Source: UBA1926 sp002337215 (GTDB lineage: Bacteria; Planctomycetota; Phycisphaerae; Phycisphaerales; UBA1924). From it: a stretch of 64,000 nucleotides of DNA. The translations under genes were made by a program, and so were the position numbers. How positions within the stretch are numbered: position 1 is the first letter of the stretch; the number at the start of each line of letters is the position of its first letter. The stretch covers positions 8,059 to 72,058 of the forward strand of contig CAXBAF010000021.1 of NCBI GenBank assembly GCA_963973795.1, written 5' to 3'. The notes below the pieces were generated by a model. It was not told the DNA's origin. It worked only from the letters and a program-made list of their open reading frames with translations, and did not search any database. Below, one piece after another: positions 36,527-45,093 of the stretch.

Positions 36527-37471
36527 TCAATCATCGGCCGCTCGGACGATCGAATCGACCACAACACCCTCTTTCGGCACCCGCGCACCCGGTCCGACAA
36601 CCGATCGGAGGATGATCGCGCCCTCACCGATCTGGGCACCCGCGCTGATCACGGACCGCGCCGCGGCGACACTCGATTCGACCTCTGCCCCCGTCGCGAT
36701 AAGTGACCCGCCATATTCGGTGGGGGTAACACCCCGTGCCGACCGGCCGATGACCCGTGCAGACTGGGGGGTTCCGAACGCTCCAATACCGCCGAGTGCA
36801 CCCAAATAGGTGTCAAGCGAGCGGATCGGGTAGCTCCATCCATCAAGCGCAATGCTCCGGACGACGCATCCATCGGCCTGTGCCGCCGGGATCCACTGTT
36901 CCTTGATATCCATGAACCCGATCGACGGCACGATCTCGATCGCCTCAGCATCCGCGATCAGGATGCCTGAAAAACTGCCGTCCGGATTTGTCGCGATTGT
37001 GATCGTGGGACCACCTGCCTCATGGGCATCGAGCATCGGCCGGAATATCTCGGGGGACGCGAGAAGGCGGGAATGCTCGATCACGATTCGAGGCCCCGGT
37101 GCCTCCAAAGAGACGCTCGCATCGCGGAGCACACCCGCGGGGCCGCGGTACGCCGCGGAATCGACAAGCAATCGCGGCGACCAACCCGCTCGCTTCCAGT
37201 TTCGCTCGCCCTCGTCATCGGTGAGCACGATGACCGACTCGTCGCCGAGTCCGACCGATGTGAACGCTGTATTCCAGACGTCGAAGATGCAGCGGTCTGG
37301 ATCCTGAGGCAGACAGAGCATCGGGCGGCCGAACCGATCGGCAAGGCCCGGAGATCGCAGGCCGCCACCAAGCACGAACGCGCCCGCGGCACGAGGGCGT
37401 GTCTGGGCCGGCTCTGGCGGATCGGATTGTGTTTGCACGGCTTGCAATGGGACGTTTCCAGAAAAAGACAC
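36527..37471 (-). CDS. Degenerate nucleotidyltransferase / left-handed beta-helix protein
   Basis: The product has about 314 residues. The N-terminal half resembles a sugar-nucleotide pyrophosphorylase but the nucleotide loop reads VLGGGLRSPGLADRFGRPML instead of GGxGTRLxPLT...PKP. The C-terminal 80 residues have hexapeptide-like repeats (ARVIGRSA, SLIATGAEVESSV, SVISAGAQIGEGA, SVVGPGARV). Loss of the core motif suggests a regulatory or scaffolding role, or an unusual substrate. It opens the exosortase operon. The start is uncertain: GTG at 37471 is used, with a TTG eight codons and a GTG eleven codons later as alternatives. The sugar transferase N-terminus in the same operon has a similar degenerate character. 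Confidence 0.7.
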   Translation of the reverse strand: MSFSGNVPLQAVQTQSDPPEPAQTRPRAAGAFVLGGGLRSPGLADRFGRPMLCLPQDPDRCIFDVWNTAFTSVGLGDESVIVLTDDEGERNWKRAGWSPRLLVDSAAYRGPAGVLRDASVSLEAPGPRIVIEHSRLLASPEIFRPMLDAHEAGGPTITIATNPDGSFSGILIADAEAIEIVPSIGFMDIKEQWIPAAQADGCVVRSIALDGWSYPIRSLDTYLGALGGIGAFGTPQSARVIGRSARGVTPTEYGGSLIATGAEVESSVAAARSVISAGAQIGEGAIILRSVVGPGARVPKEGVVVDSIVRAADD

Positions 37472-37964
37472 CAGAACGGGTGGGTGTCCGATCGCGTTTG
37501 CCGCGGCCGAGCAGATCTCGGGCCGGCTCGCTCCTCATTGAACTCGGTCGATTCGCCGCTGATCTTCCCCGGCGTTCTCAGCGATCGGCCTGATCTCATG
37601 AACATGATGCATACGACTGACAACGCAGCGATGATCGGACGATCGCACCGTGTATCGAAAAAGTCAGGGACTCGATCTGGTGGTCGCGACGCCCTGTGGT
37701 TTGTATCGACGGAGACTCTTTTGCGGACGATCCACCCGAACTGGTGGAGAATCAGGAGTCCGACTCATCCACTCGGCACGCTGAGAGCTCGGGAGGGGAC
37801 GCCCACGTACGATTTGTTCTGGTGAAGACGGCCGGATTGGACTTCAGGTGGCACAAGCCTGACGACGATCGACTGGGTGTGGTTTTTGGCAAACCGGGTT
37901 GGATCGCCGAACGACCGAACCGACTTTTTTACGCAGCGCTGATACGTGGACAGGACGGAGACCG
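37472..37964. other. Divergent intergenic region between exosortase and rhamnose operons
   Basis: About 490 bases separate the two operons, which run away from each other, so it must hold at least two promoters. Composition is less biased than in the genes. Open frames here lack ribosome sites and family resemblance. I see no convincing -35/-10 pair or repeat. Confidence 0.55.
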
Positions 37965-38873
37965 ATGGGGGCTGAATTCGGAGACAGGACGCTCATCATC
38001 GGTGCGGCCGGCATGCTCGGCCGGGCGATCTGCCACACCCTCGCTGGTGCTGGCTTGGCATTCGACGCTGTAGATGCGGTCCGGAACGAGGCCGAGGGGA
38101 TCGGCGGGTTCGATCTGTGCGCCGAGCGGGATCTCTCCCGGATCGCCGATGGGCGATGGGCGATGGTCATCAACTGCGCCGCGTGGACTGACGTTGATGC
38201 CGCCGAAGAGAACGAGCAGGCCGCGACGGCCTTGAACGGCATTGCGGTTGGTGCACTCGGCGCCGCGTGCAACGCGGGCGGGTGTCTCTGTGTCCATTTC
38301 AGCACCGACTATGTCTTCAACGGACAGGGCACGTCTCCCTACACCGTGGATCACCCGATCGATCCGATCAACGCCTACGGGCGATCGAAGGCGGTCGGGG
38401 AACGGCTGCTGGCCGAGTCGGAGGCCGAGCACATCCTGATTCGCACGAGTTGGCTCTATGGGCCCTGGGGGAAGAACTTTGTGCGCACGATGCGTTCGCT
38501 GATGCAGTCCCGCGATTCGCTGAAAGTGGTTGATGACCAGCGGGGCCGTCCGACGAGCGTCGAGCAGCTCGCACGCACGACCCTCGGGCTCGTGAGCGCG
38601 GGCGCTCGGGGCACCTTCCACGCGTGCGATGGGGGTGAATGCACCTGGCACGGTCTGGCGTCCGCGATCCGCGACACGCTCGGGCTTGGTACGACGATCG
38701 ATCCGTGCACGACCGGTGAGTTCCCGCGTCCGGCGGTGCGCCCGGCCTACAGCGTGCTGGATCTGAGCACAACGACTGGTATCGTGGGCGAACTGATTCC
38801 GTGGGAAGACGAATTACGGCGTGTGCTCTCCGCGGTCGACGCCGCCGAGCAGACCGAAGAGGCCAAGGCATGA
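37965..38873 (+). CDS. rmlD: dTDP-4-dehydrorhamnose reductase
   Basis: The product has 302 residues: Rossmann motif GAAGMLG (13-19), the NCAAWTDVDAAE strand, STDYVFNGQG and the active-site YGRSK. It reduces dTDP-4-dehydro-rhamnose to dTDP-L-rhamnose using NAD(P)H. The ATG at 37965 follows GGACGGAG; an upstream in-frame extension lacks a site and the family N-terminus. It overlaps rmlB by four bases. Its product should feed the glycosyltransferases encoded further right. Confidence 0.92.
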   Translation: MGAEFGDRTLIIGAAGMLGRAICHTLAGAGLAFDAVDAVRNEAEGIGGFDLCAERDLSRIADGRWAMVINCAAWTDVDAAEENEQAATALNGIAVGALGAACNAGGCLCVHFSTDYVFNGQGTSPYTVDHPIDPINAYGRSKAVGERLLAESEAEHILIRTSWLYGPWGKNFVRTMRSLMQSRDSLKVVDDQRGRPTSVEQLARTTLGLVSAGARGTFHACDGGECTWHGLASAIRDTLGLGTTIDPCTTGEFPRPAVRPAYSVLDLSTTTGIVGELIPWEDELRRVLSAVDAAEQTEEAKA

Positions 38874-39898
38874 AGAAGATCCTCGTTACCGGCGGTGCGG
38901 GCTTCATCGGCTCGAACCTGATCCGCATGATGCTCGATGAGTACGACGGCTACGACGTCGTCAATCTCGACGTGCTCTCATACTCGGGCAACCTTGAGAA
39001 TCTCGCGGGGTGCGAAGACAACCCGCGGTACTCGTTTATCAAGGGCGATGTGTCGGACCCCGATACCGCGTCGGCCGCGATCGCCGGTTGCGACGCCGTG
39101 CTGCATCTCGCGGCCGAAAGCCACGTTGATCGTTCGATCACCGGGCCGCGCCCGTTTGTCGTCGCCAACACGCTCGGGACCCAGACAATTCTGGAGGCGT
39201 GGCGGCAGGGCCAGGGGGGCGAGGGTGCGCCGTTTGTCTATATCAGTACCGATGAGGTGTACGGGAGCCTCCCGCTCGAGAACCCCGAGGTGCGATTCAC
39301 CGAGGACTCGCCGATCGTGCCCAGCAGCGTCTACTCGGCGAGCAAGGCCGCGGGTGATCATCTCGCGCACGCCTATCACCACACCTACGGCATGGATGTC
39401 CGCATCACGCGATGCTCAAACAACTTCGGGCCTTACCAGTTTCCCGAGAAAGTCATCCCGCTGTTCGTGACCAACCTGATGGAAGACAGAAAGGTCCCGC
39501 TCTACGGAGACGGGCTGAATGTCCGCGACTGGATCCATGTTGACGACCACGCCCGGGGTATCCTGGCGGCGCTCGAGAAGGGCAGGGGGGGCGAGGTCTA
39601 CAACCTCGGGTCCGACAACGAGCGGTCCAATCTCGAGCTCACGCACATGATCCTCGACTTGATGGGCAAGGGGAAAGACAGCATCGAGCATGTCGAGGAT
39701 CGGTTGGGTCACGACCGCCGGTACGCGATCGAGTCAGCCAAGGCGCAGCGGGAGCTGGGCTGGAAGGCCGAGCGGTCGGCCTGGCCCGAAGGGCTTGAGA
39801 AGACCGTGCAGTGGTATCGCGACAATGAGGAATGGTGGCGGCGCGTCAAGAGCGGTGCGTACCGCGAGTACTACGAGAAGCAGTACAGCGGGCGGTGA
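38870..39898 (+). CDS. rmlB: dTDP-glucose 4,6-dehydratase
   Basis: The product has 342 residues and is a short-chain dehydrogenase/reductase: NAD motif TGGAGFIGS (7-15), LAAESHVDRSI, ISTDEVYG and catalytic YSASKA. It converts dTDP-glucose to dTDP-4-keto-6-deoxyglucose, the first rhamnose-specific step. The start overlaps the rmlD stop (ATGA). Length and motifs are normal. The gene order D-B-C places it in the middle of the rhamnose set. Confidence 0.95.
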   Translation: MKKILVTGGAGFIGSNLIRMMLDEYDGYDVVNLDVLSYSGNLENLAGCEDNPRYSFIKGDVSDPDTASAAIAGCDAVLHLAAESHVDRSITGPRPFVVANTLGTQTILEAWRQGQGGEGAPFVYISTDEVYGSLPLENPEVRFTEDSPIVPSSVYSASKAAGDHLAHAYHHTYGMDVRITRCSNNFGPYQFPEKVIPLFVTNLMEDRKVPLYGDGLNVRDWIHVDDHARGILAALEKGRGGEVYNLGSDNERSNLELTHMILDLMGKGKDSIEHVEDRLGHDRRYAIESAKAQRELGWKAERSAWPEGLEKTVQWYRDNEEWWRRVKSGAYREYYEKQYSGR

Positions 39899-39965
39899 GC
39901 GCCGGGCTCGTGCGGATGACCGCGTGCGAGCACCGGGAACGGACAGGGTTGCTGCGGGGAGCACG

Positions 39966-40526
39966 ATGGGCGTGACGATCGAGAAGACCGAACTGGACGG
40001 CGTCTTGCTGATCACGCCGGACAAGTTCGGCGATGAGCGAGGGTTCTTCAGCGAGACCTATAACGCGGCGGCACTGCGAACGCACGGCATCGAGGCCGAG
40101 TTCGACCAGGACAACCACTCCTTTAGCGCAACGCCCGGCACACTCCGGGGACTGCATTTCCAGCGGGCACCAACCGCCCAGACCAAGCTCGTCCGCGTGA
40201 CACGAGGCTCGGTGCTCGACGTCGCGGTGGATATCCGAACCGGGTCGCCGACATACGGCCGGCACGTTGCTGCCGAGTTGAGTGCCGACAACTGGACTCA
40301 GATTCTTGTCCCCGCGGGATTCGCCCATGGGTTCTGCACGCTCGAGCCCGACACGGAGGTGCTCTACAAGGTTGATGCGCCCTATGCACCCCAAGACGAG
40401 GGTGGGCTGCGCTGGGACGACCCGGACCTGGGGATTCAATGGCCGGAATTCGCCGGGGCTGTTCTGTCCCAGCGAGACGGGGAATGGCCTTCGTTCACCG
40501 GGTTCGCGTCACCGTTCTCGGTCTAA
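39966..40526 (+). CDS. rmlC: dTDP-4-dehydrorhamnose 3,5-epimerase
   Basis: The product has 186 residues and is a cupin-fold epimerase with RGLHFQ (catalytic His), KLVRVTRGSVLDVAVD, GFAHGFCTLEPDTEVLYKV (catalytic Tyr) and a final WDDPDLGIQWP. It completes the rhamnose set with rmlD and rmlB. It lies 67 bases after rmlB. No rmlA is present in the window. Confidence 0.94.
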   Translation: MGVTIEKTELDGVLLITPDKFGDERGFFSETYNAAALRTHGIEAEFDQDNHSFSATPGTLRGLHFQRAPTAQTKLVRVTRGSVLDVAVDIRTGSPTYGRHVAAELSADNWTQILVPAGFAHGFCTLEPDTEVLYKVDAPYAPQDEGGLRWDDPDLGIQWPEFAGAVLSQRDGEWPSFTGFASPFSV

Positions 40527-40595
40527 AAAGGCCTTCTTGGGCCGCAGACTCGCCTCGGGGTCTTGGAATCGCCCCGGAAGCCCGATAGTCTGAAA

Positions 40596-40631
40596 ATGAG
40601 GCCTGTGCCGCTGTCAATGCGGCCTGTGCGG
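40596..40631. repeat. Two 15-bp direct repeats 21 bp apart upstream of the beta-helix gene
   Basis: ATGAGGCCTGTGCCG and ATGCGGCCTGTGCGG differ at two positions and start exactly 21 bp (two helical turns) apart, about 115 bases before the next gene. This geometry is typical of tandem regulator sites. Confidence 0.4.
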
Positions 40632-40743
40632 ACAAATCAGTGGGCGAGGTGTACGGTTGCGTTGCCTGCCCAGAGCTTGGAACCGACTGGTATCTCCGGA
40701 GGGGTGCCCGTGCCGGGTGCCCGAGAACCCGGAGGAAGTGACC

Positions 40744-42909
40744 GTGGACACATCCCATCTTGACATCTCAGGGCTCGGCGTTCGTCGCCATGCCCGAACC
40801 GCAGCCCGCTGCACGCTCGCCGGCGCGGCCGCGCTCTTTCTGATCGGTGCGAGCGCCACCGCTGATCCAAGCATCCGACCCGACAGCCGACTGATCTATG
40901 TCAGCAGCACCGCCGGCGACGACGCGAACGATGGCCTGTCGCCCGCGTCGCCCAAGCAGACGCTCGCCGGCGCGGTCGATCTGCTGCGCAACGGGTACCC
41001 AGACTGGCTGTTCTTACGCCGCGGCGACTCGTGGACCGAGGGCTTCAAACCCTTCGATTTTTCGGGGCGCAGCGACAGTGAGCCGATCGTGATCACGGCG
41101 TATGGCCCGGGCGACGTGAGCCCCATGGTCATCCCCAGCGAGCCCTCCAACGCTCGCCCCGATGAGCCCAACACGTACACCTTTGGCATCGACTTCCCGG
41201 CCGAGCAGCCCAACGGCGGCGGCGGTGGTGGGGCGGGTCCGGTGCTCGTCCCGGGCAACGGCTGGCTCGACTCGACCGATCAGCCCGCGGCGGTCGGCGC
41301 CCAGGGCGACAAGGGGTGGGACGCGAAGGTCATCGCCCGCTGGGATGTTGTCCCGAATCAGACGTTCAGCGGCAACTTCGACATCGGCGTCACCGCGTTC
41401 CACATCAACGGGGTTGACCGCGTCGACTTCAGTGTCGAGGGCGGCCCGTGGGTTTCGGTTGACGAGACCTCGGTGAACCCGCGCACCGGCGTGTGGGAGT
41501 ACTGGGTGACGCTCGACGCCGGGGCCTTTGACGACGACGGACACATCGAGGTCCGCGCCATCGCCTGGCCGGAGAACGCGGGTATCCCGCGTGTCCTCGC
41601 GGGTGAGTTCAACGATGAATCCGCCATGCTCGGCGAGCACTCGCTCGAGCTGTTTGCCAACGCGAACGGCACGCTCGACCCGGGTGAGCCTATTTACGTC
41701 GCGCTCAGCGGCAACGACGACTGGCCGGGCACACGTGACGCCCCGATGGCAACCCTCCGCACCGCGATGCGGGCCATCGACGACGGCGGCATCATCGAGA
41801 TCATCGAGCCCGGCCTTTACGGTGTTGACCCGAGGGCGGACCGTCCCTTCGAACGATGGACCACGATCCGCAGCGCCGCGAATCTTGATCCTGCGGAAGT
41901 CCACATCGGCCCCCACGAGTGGGACCGGATGATGCTCCACGCCAACCACATCAAGTTCCAGGACGTCGCCTTCGACCACGCGGAGATCAAGGAGATCGAC
42001 GCTCAGGCACCGGCTTCGATGTGGTCATCGCCCAAACTCTGGTTCGATCGCTGTGAGTGGTTCAACAGCCTCGGTTGGACGCACACCCCGTCCGGCTACC
42101 GCCCGCCGGCACGCGGCTGGGAAGGACAGCGGTGGGTTTACTCAACTGACACGTCGTATCGCGACATGATCTACGGGCCGGTGAGTCACCTTCTCGTCCG
42201 AAACGCGCACCTCGAGCGGATCTCGGGCGACATGTTCCAGAACTCGCTGATGGTCGTCAACTCGCACTCTGACCACTGCGGCGGCGCCCCGATCGCGCAC
42301 CACACCGACGTGTTCCAGTTCATGACGCCCGGCTACCCGGTGCAGGGGCAGAATGCGACGAATATCATCGCGTACGGCGTCAACGTGACGAACCTCCGCA
42401 TGGCGCAGACGTTCTTCTGGCGCCTCGCCAACGGGACCGAGCTCAAAGACGCCGCGTTCGTCAACATTCTCAGCAACGTGGTCGAGGGTGCGCCCCCGTT
42501 CAGCCAGAACTATTCGGCCAACAACCACGTGCTTTTCAAGCACGTCACGCTGATCGGCCAGTCGTTCATGATGCGAAAGTCAGACGCGCTCGAGGGCCAG
42601 GGCTATGACCCGCACAACGTTTCAATGTCCGGCTGCGTCTTCGAGCAACTCACCGTGACGAGTTTCGGCACGCCGATGCCCGAGGGCGTGGAGATCAACA
42701 ACTGCCACTTCCTGCGCGGTGTCACCTACGGCGACAACGCCAGCTCCGGCAACGACCTGAGCGATCTCTTCCTCAACGCGGACGACGGAGATTTCCGGCC
42801 GCTCGCCGACGGATGCCTCTCGGGTCGGGTCGAGATCGGGGTCGGACAGGACCTCTCGGGTCATCAGAGACCTCAACTCGCCGCCGTCGGCGCACTCGAG
42901 ACGGAATAA
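40744..42909 (+). CDS. Large secreted parallel beta-helix protein
   Basis: The product has 721 residues: a signal peptide (about 1-40) with hydrophobic core LAGAAALFLIGA, then two stretches opening IYVSSTAGDDANDGLSPASP and IYVALSGNDDWPGTRDAP, the usual entry of right-handed beta-helix polysaccharide-active or binding proteins. Between them lies a Gly-rich linker and a beta-sandwich-like segment (about 165-320). The C-terminal half has the short turns of a beta helix. The start is GTG at 40744 with GGAGGA 7 bases upstream; another GTG two codons earlier is too close to it. A terminator follows. It may act on or bind the polysaccharide made by the flanking operon, but no catalytic residues could be assigned. 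Confidence 0.8.
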   Translation: MDTSHLDISGLGVRRHARTAARCTLAGAAALFLIGASATADPSIRPDSRLIYVSSTAGDDANDGLSPASPKQTLAGAVDLLRNGYPDWLFLRRGDSWTEGFKPFDFSGRSDSEPIVITAYGPGDVSPMVIPSEPSNARPDEPNTYTFGIDFPAEQPNGGGGGGAGPVLVPGNGWLDSTDQPAAVGAQGDKGWDAKVIARWDVVPNQTFSGNFDIGVTAFHINGVDRVDFSVEGGPWVSVDETSVNPRTGVWEYWVTLDAGAFDDDGHIEVRAIAWPENAGIPRVLAGEFNDESAMLGEHSLELFANANGTLDPGEPIYVALSGNDDWPGTRDAPMATLRTAMRAIDDGGIIEIIEPGLYGVDPRADRPFERWTTIRSAANLDPAEVHIGPHEWDRMMLHANHIKFQDVAFDHAEIKEIDAQAPASMWSSPKLWFDRCEWFNSLGWTHTPSGYRPPARGWEGQRWVYSTDTSYRDMIYGPVSHLLVRNAHLERISGDMFQNSLMVVNSHSDHCGGAPIAHHTDVFQFMTPGYPVQGQNATNIIAYGVNVTNLRMAQTFFWRLANGTELKDAAFVNILSNVVEGAPPFSQNYSANNHVLFKHVTLIGQSFMMRKSDALEGQGYDPHNVSMSGCVFEQLTVTSFGTPMPEGVEINNCHFLRGVTYGDNASSGNDLSDLFLNADDGDFRPLADGCLSGRVEIGVGQDLSGHQRPQLAAVGALETE

Positions 42910-42926
42910 TATCGATGACCGATTGT

Positions 42927-42956
42927 CCGCGGCCCGGAAGGGCCGCGGGCGTTTTT
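42927..42956 (+). terminator. Terminator after the large beta-helix gene
   Basis: A perfect 9-bp stem (CCGCGGCCC / GGGCCGCGG) with a GGAA loop precedes a run of five T. It suggests that the polysaccharide operon starting at 42,985 has its own promoter or relies on read-through. Confidence 0.85.
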
Positions 42957-42984
42957 CGCACACCGCATCGGGGGAAGCACAAAG

Positions 42985-43734
42985 ATGATCACGATCCGTA
43001 GGCTCCGCGCGAAGGCGTGGCGTGTCCTCAGGCGCACGCACAAGGAATCGGTTCGCCGGTGTTTGCCGCTCTTCCGCAAGGCCGATGCCCGCGGCTACCA
43101 GCTCGAACGGCTGGGCAGCGACTACGGCGGCTGGCGCGTCCCGGTCGATGCGGTCACCAGCGACTGGGTCTGCTACTGCGTCGGCGTCGGTGTGGACGCG
43201 ACGTTCGATCTCGAAATCGCCGAGCGGTTTGGCAGCGACGTACACGCGTTCGACCCGACGCCTCGTGCAATCGACTACGCCGATCGGCTCGACGCCCCCG
43301 CAAACTTCCACTTCCACCCGGTCGGCATCTGGTCGGAAGATACCGAACTCACGTTCTTCGCGCCGGCCGATTCACGCGAGACCTCACACTCCGTCTTCGA
43401 TCTGCACGGCACCGGCGGCGGATTCCAGGCACGCTGTTTGACGCTCAAGAGCATGATGCAAGAGTGCGGGCACGACCGGGTCGATCTGCTCAAACTCGAT
43501 GTTGAAGGGGCATGGAGAGAAGTCCTCGGGCACGTGCTCGACCAGCCGACGCTGCCGATCGTGATGGGCATCGAATTCGATTCGCCGACGTCTCTCCCGC
43601 TGGTGATCAAGTGGATCGATCGGCTGCAGGAGAAGGGCCTCTCGCTCGCACACGTCGAGAAGGAAAACTTCGTCTTTATCGATTTCGATCGGCTCGAAGC
43701 CAGACGCGCCAGGGCCCGTGAGGCCGCGGCCTGA
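42985..43734 (+). CDS. FkbM-like methyltransferase
   Basis: The product has 249 residues and is a SAM-dependent methyltransferase-type Rossmann protein: VGVGVDATFD (66-75, SAM loop), AFDPTPRAI (88-96) and LLKLDVEGAW (168-177), which is the FkbM-family signature. FkbM-like enzymes methylate sugar hydroxyls in glycans. It is the first gene of the rightward polysaccharide operon, 28 bases after the terminator and 30 bases before the pyruvyl transferase. It probably decorates the repeat unit. Confidence 0.82.
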   Translation: MITIRRLRAKAWRVLRRTHKESVRRCLPLFRKADARGYQLERLGSDYGGWRVPVDAVTSDWVCYCVGVGVDATFDLEIAERFGSDVHAFDPTPRAIDYADRLDAPANFHFHPVGIWSEDTELTFFAPADSRETSHSVFDLHGTGGGFQARCLTLKSMMQECGHDRVDLLKLDVEGAWREVLGHVLDQPTLPIVMGIEFDSPTSLPLVIKWIDRLQEKGLSLAHVEKENFVFIDFDRLEARRARAREAAA

Positions 43735-43764
43735 TCCAGACTGCCCAACGCACGGAGGCGCGGC

Positions 43765-45093
43765 ATGCACGCAGGGGAAAACCAGGCGAGAACCCTCGGG
43801 TTCTGTATCGCGGGCGCCGCCGCTGGCTCGGGCAACCTCGGTGTCCGCGCGCTCTGCAACAGCACGATCGCGGGGCTCTCACGGAGGGCGTCGGGTGCGA
43901 CGATCTCGGTCTTTGATGACCGCAAGGGCGTCGCGCCGCTCGACATCCCGGGTGCAGGAGACGGTTGCAAAATTCAGCGAACCGGTGCTCGCCTGACGAG
44001 GCGTTGGCACGACCCCGACTCGTTCGGGCACATCCGCGTCGCCCTCCGTCTGGGGGGGCTCAACAACGCGACCGCCCGCGCGATCCGCGACGCCGACGCG
44101 ATTCTTGATATTTCTGGGGGTGACAGCTTCACCGACCTTTATGGCCCGTGGAGGCTCCGCGCTATCCTGATGCCCAAGCAGATCGCCATCGAATCGGGGA
44201 CCCCGCTCGTCCTGTTGCCCCAGACCATCGGGCCGTTCGAGTCTCCCAAGGCGATCGAGGATGCACGCCGTGTCATGCTCGGGGCGGCAGCGGTCTGGGC
44301 CCGCGACGCGCGATCGGCCGAAAACATGCGGACGATCCTCGGCGATCGGTTCGATCCCGCGATTCACCGCGAGGGCGTCGACGTTGCGTTTCTTCTCCCC
44401 CCGGTTGCGCCGCCTGACACCGCGCCGCTCGAGTCGCTTGTCGATGGCCAGCCCTTCGCGGGGGTGAACGTCAGCGGGCTCATCTGGAACCAGCCCGACA
44501 AGGCCCGCTCGCAGTACGGCTTCAAGGCGGACTACCGCGTCTTCCTGCCCGCCCTCGTCGAACGACTCGCTCGCGATCCCGGGCTTCGCGTGCTCCTCGT
44601 GCCCCATGTCAACGCGCCAGCCGACATGTACGAGTCCGATCTCAGGGCCTGCCGGGAACTGCACGCTGGTCTGGATCCAGCGGTCGCGGAGCGGGTCTCT
44701 GTTGTCTCCGAGTTCGACCAGCCCGAGCACGCGAAGTGGCTCATCTCCAGGGCCGAGTGGTTCTGCGGGACGCGGATGCACGCGACCATCGCGGGGCTCT
44801 CGACGGGCGTGCCCACCGCGGCTGTCGCGTACAGCCCCAAGACCGTCGGCGTCTTCGAGTCCGTGGCGCAGGGAGAGCACGTCGCCGACCCGCGGACGCT
44901 CGACACCGAGCCGATGATCGATGCCCTCTGGCGGAGTTTCGAATCGCGGGCCGACGCGAGGGCCTCACTCGCCCAGCACCTGCCCGGGGTCAAGGCGAAG
45001 GCCGAGGCGCAGCTCGATGAGATCGTCACGCTCGCAGGGGGCACGATCGAAATCGTCAACACGCAACCGCCCAGTGCGGAATCCGCGGCGTGA
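43765..45093 (+). CDS. Polysaccharide pyruvyl transferase family protein
   Basis: The product has 442 residues with a WcaK/CsaB-type fold: GSGNLGVRALC near the N-terminus, DAILDISGGDSFTDLYG, QTIGPFESPKA, and the late WFCGTRMHATIAGLSTGVP block. Members add ketal-linked pyruvate to a sugar or act as related glycan-modifying enzymes. Its stop overlaps the flippase start by four bases. The FrhB-like gene two positions downstream commonly accompanies this family. Confidence 0.85.
   Translation: MHAGENQARTLGFCIAGAAAGSGNLGVRALCNSTIAGLSRRASGATISVFDDRKGVAPLDIPGAGDGCKIQRTGARLTRRWHDPDSFGHIRVALRLGGLNNATARAIRDADAILDISGGDSFTDLYGPWRLRAILMPKQIAIESGTPLVLLPQTIGPFESPKAIEDARRVMLGAAAVWARDARSAENMRTILGDRFDPAIHREGVDVAFLLPPVAPPDTAPLESLVDGQPFAGVNVSGLIWNQPDKARSQYGFKADYRVFLPALVERLARDPGLRVLLVPHVNAPADMYESDLRACRELHAGLDPAVAERVSVVSEFDQPEHAKWLISRAEWFCGTRMHATIAGLSTGVPTAAVAYSPKTVGVFESVAQGEHVADPRTLDTEPMIDALWRSFESRADARASLAQHLPGVKAKAEAQLDEIVTLAGGTIEIVNTQPPSAESAA

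Noticed and set aside
37522..37825. Possible small genes in the divergent region
   Set aside because: Frames lack ribosome sites and have no recognisable protein character; treated as promoter region.
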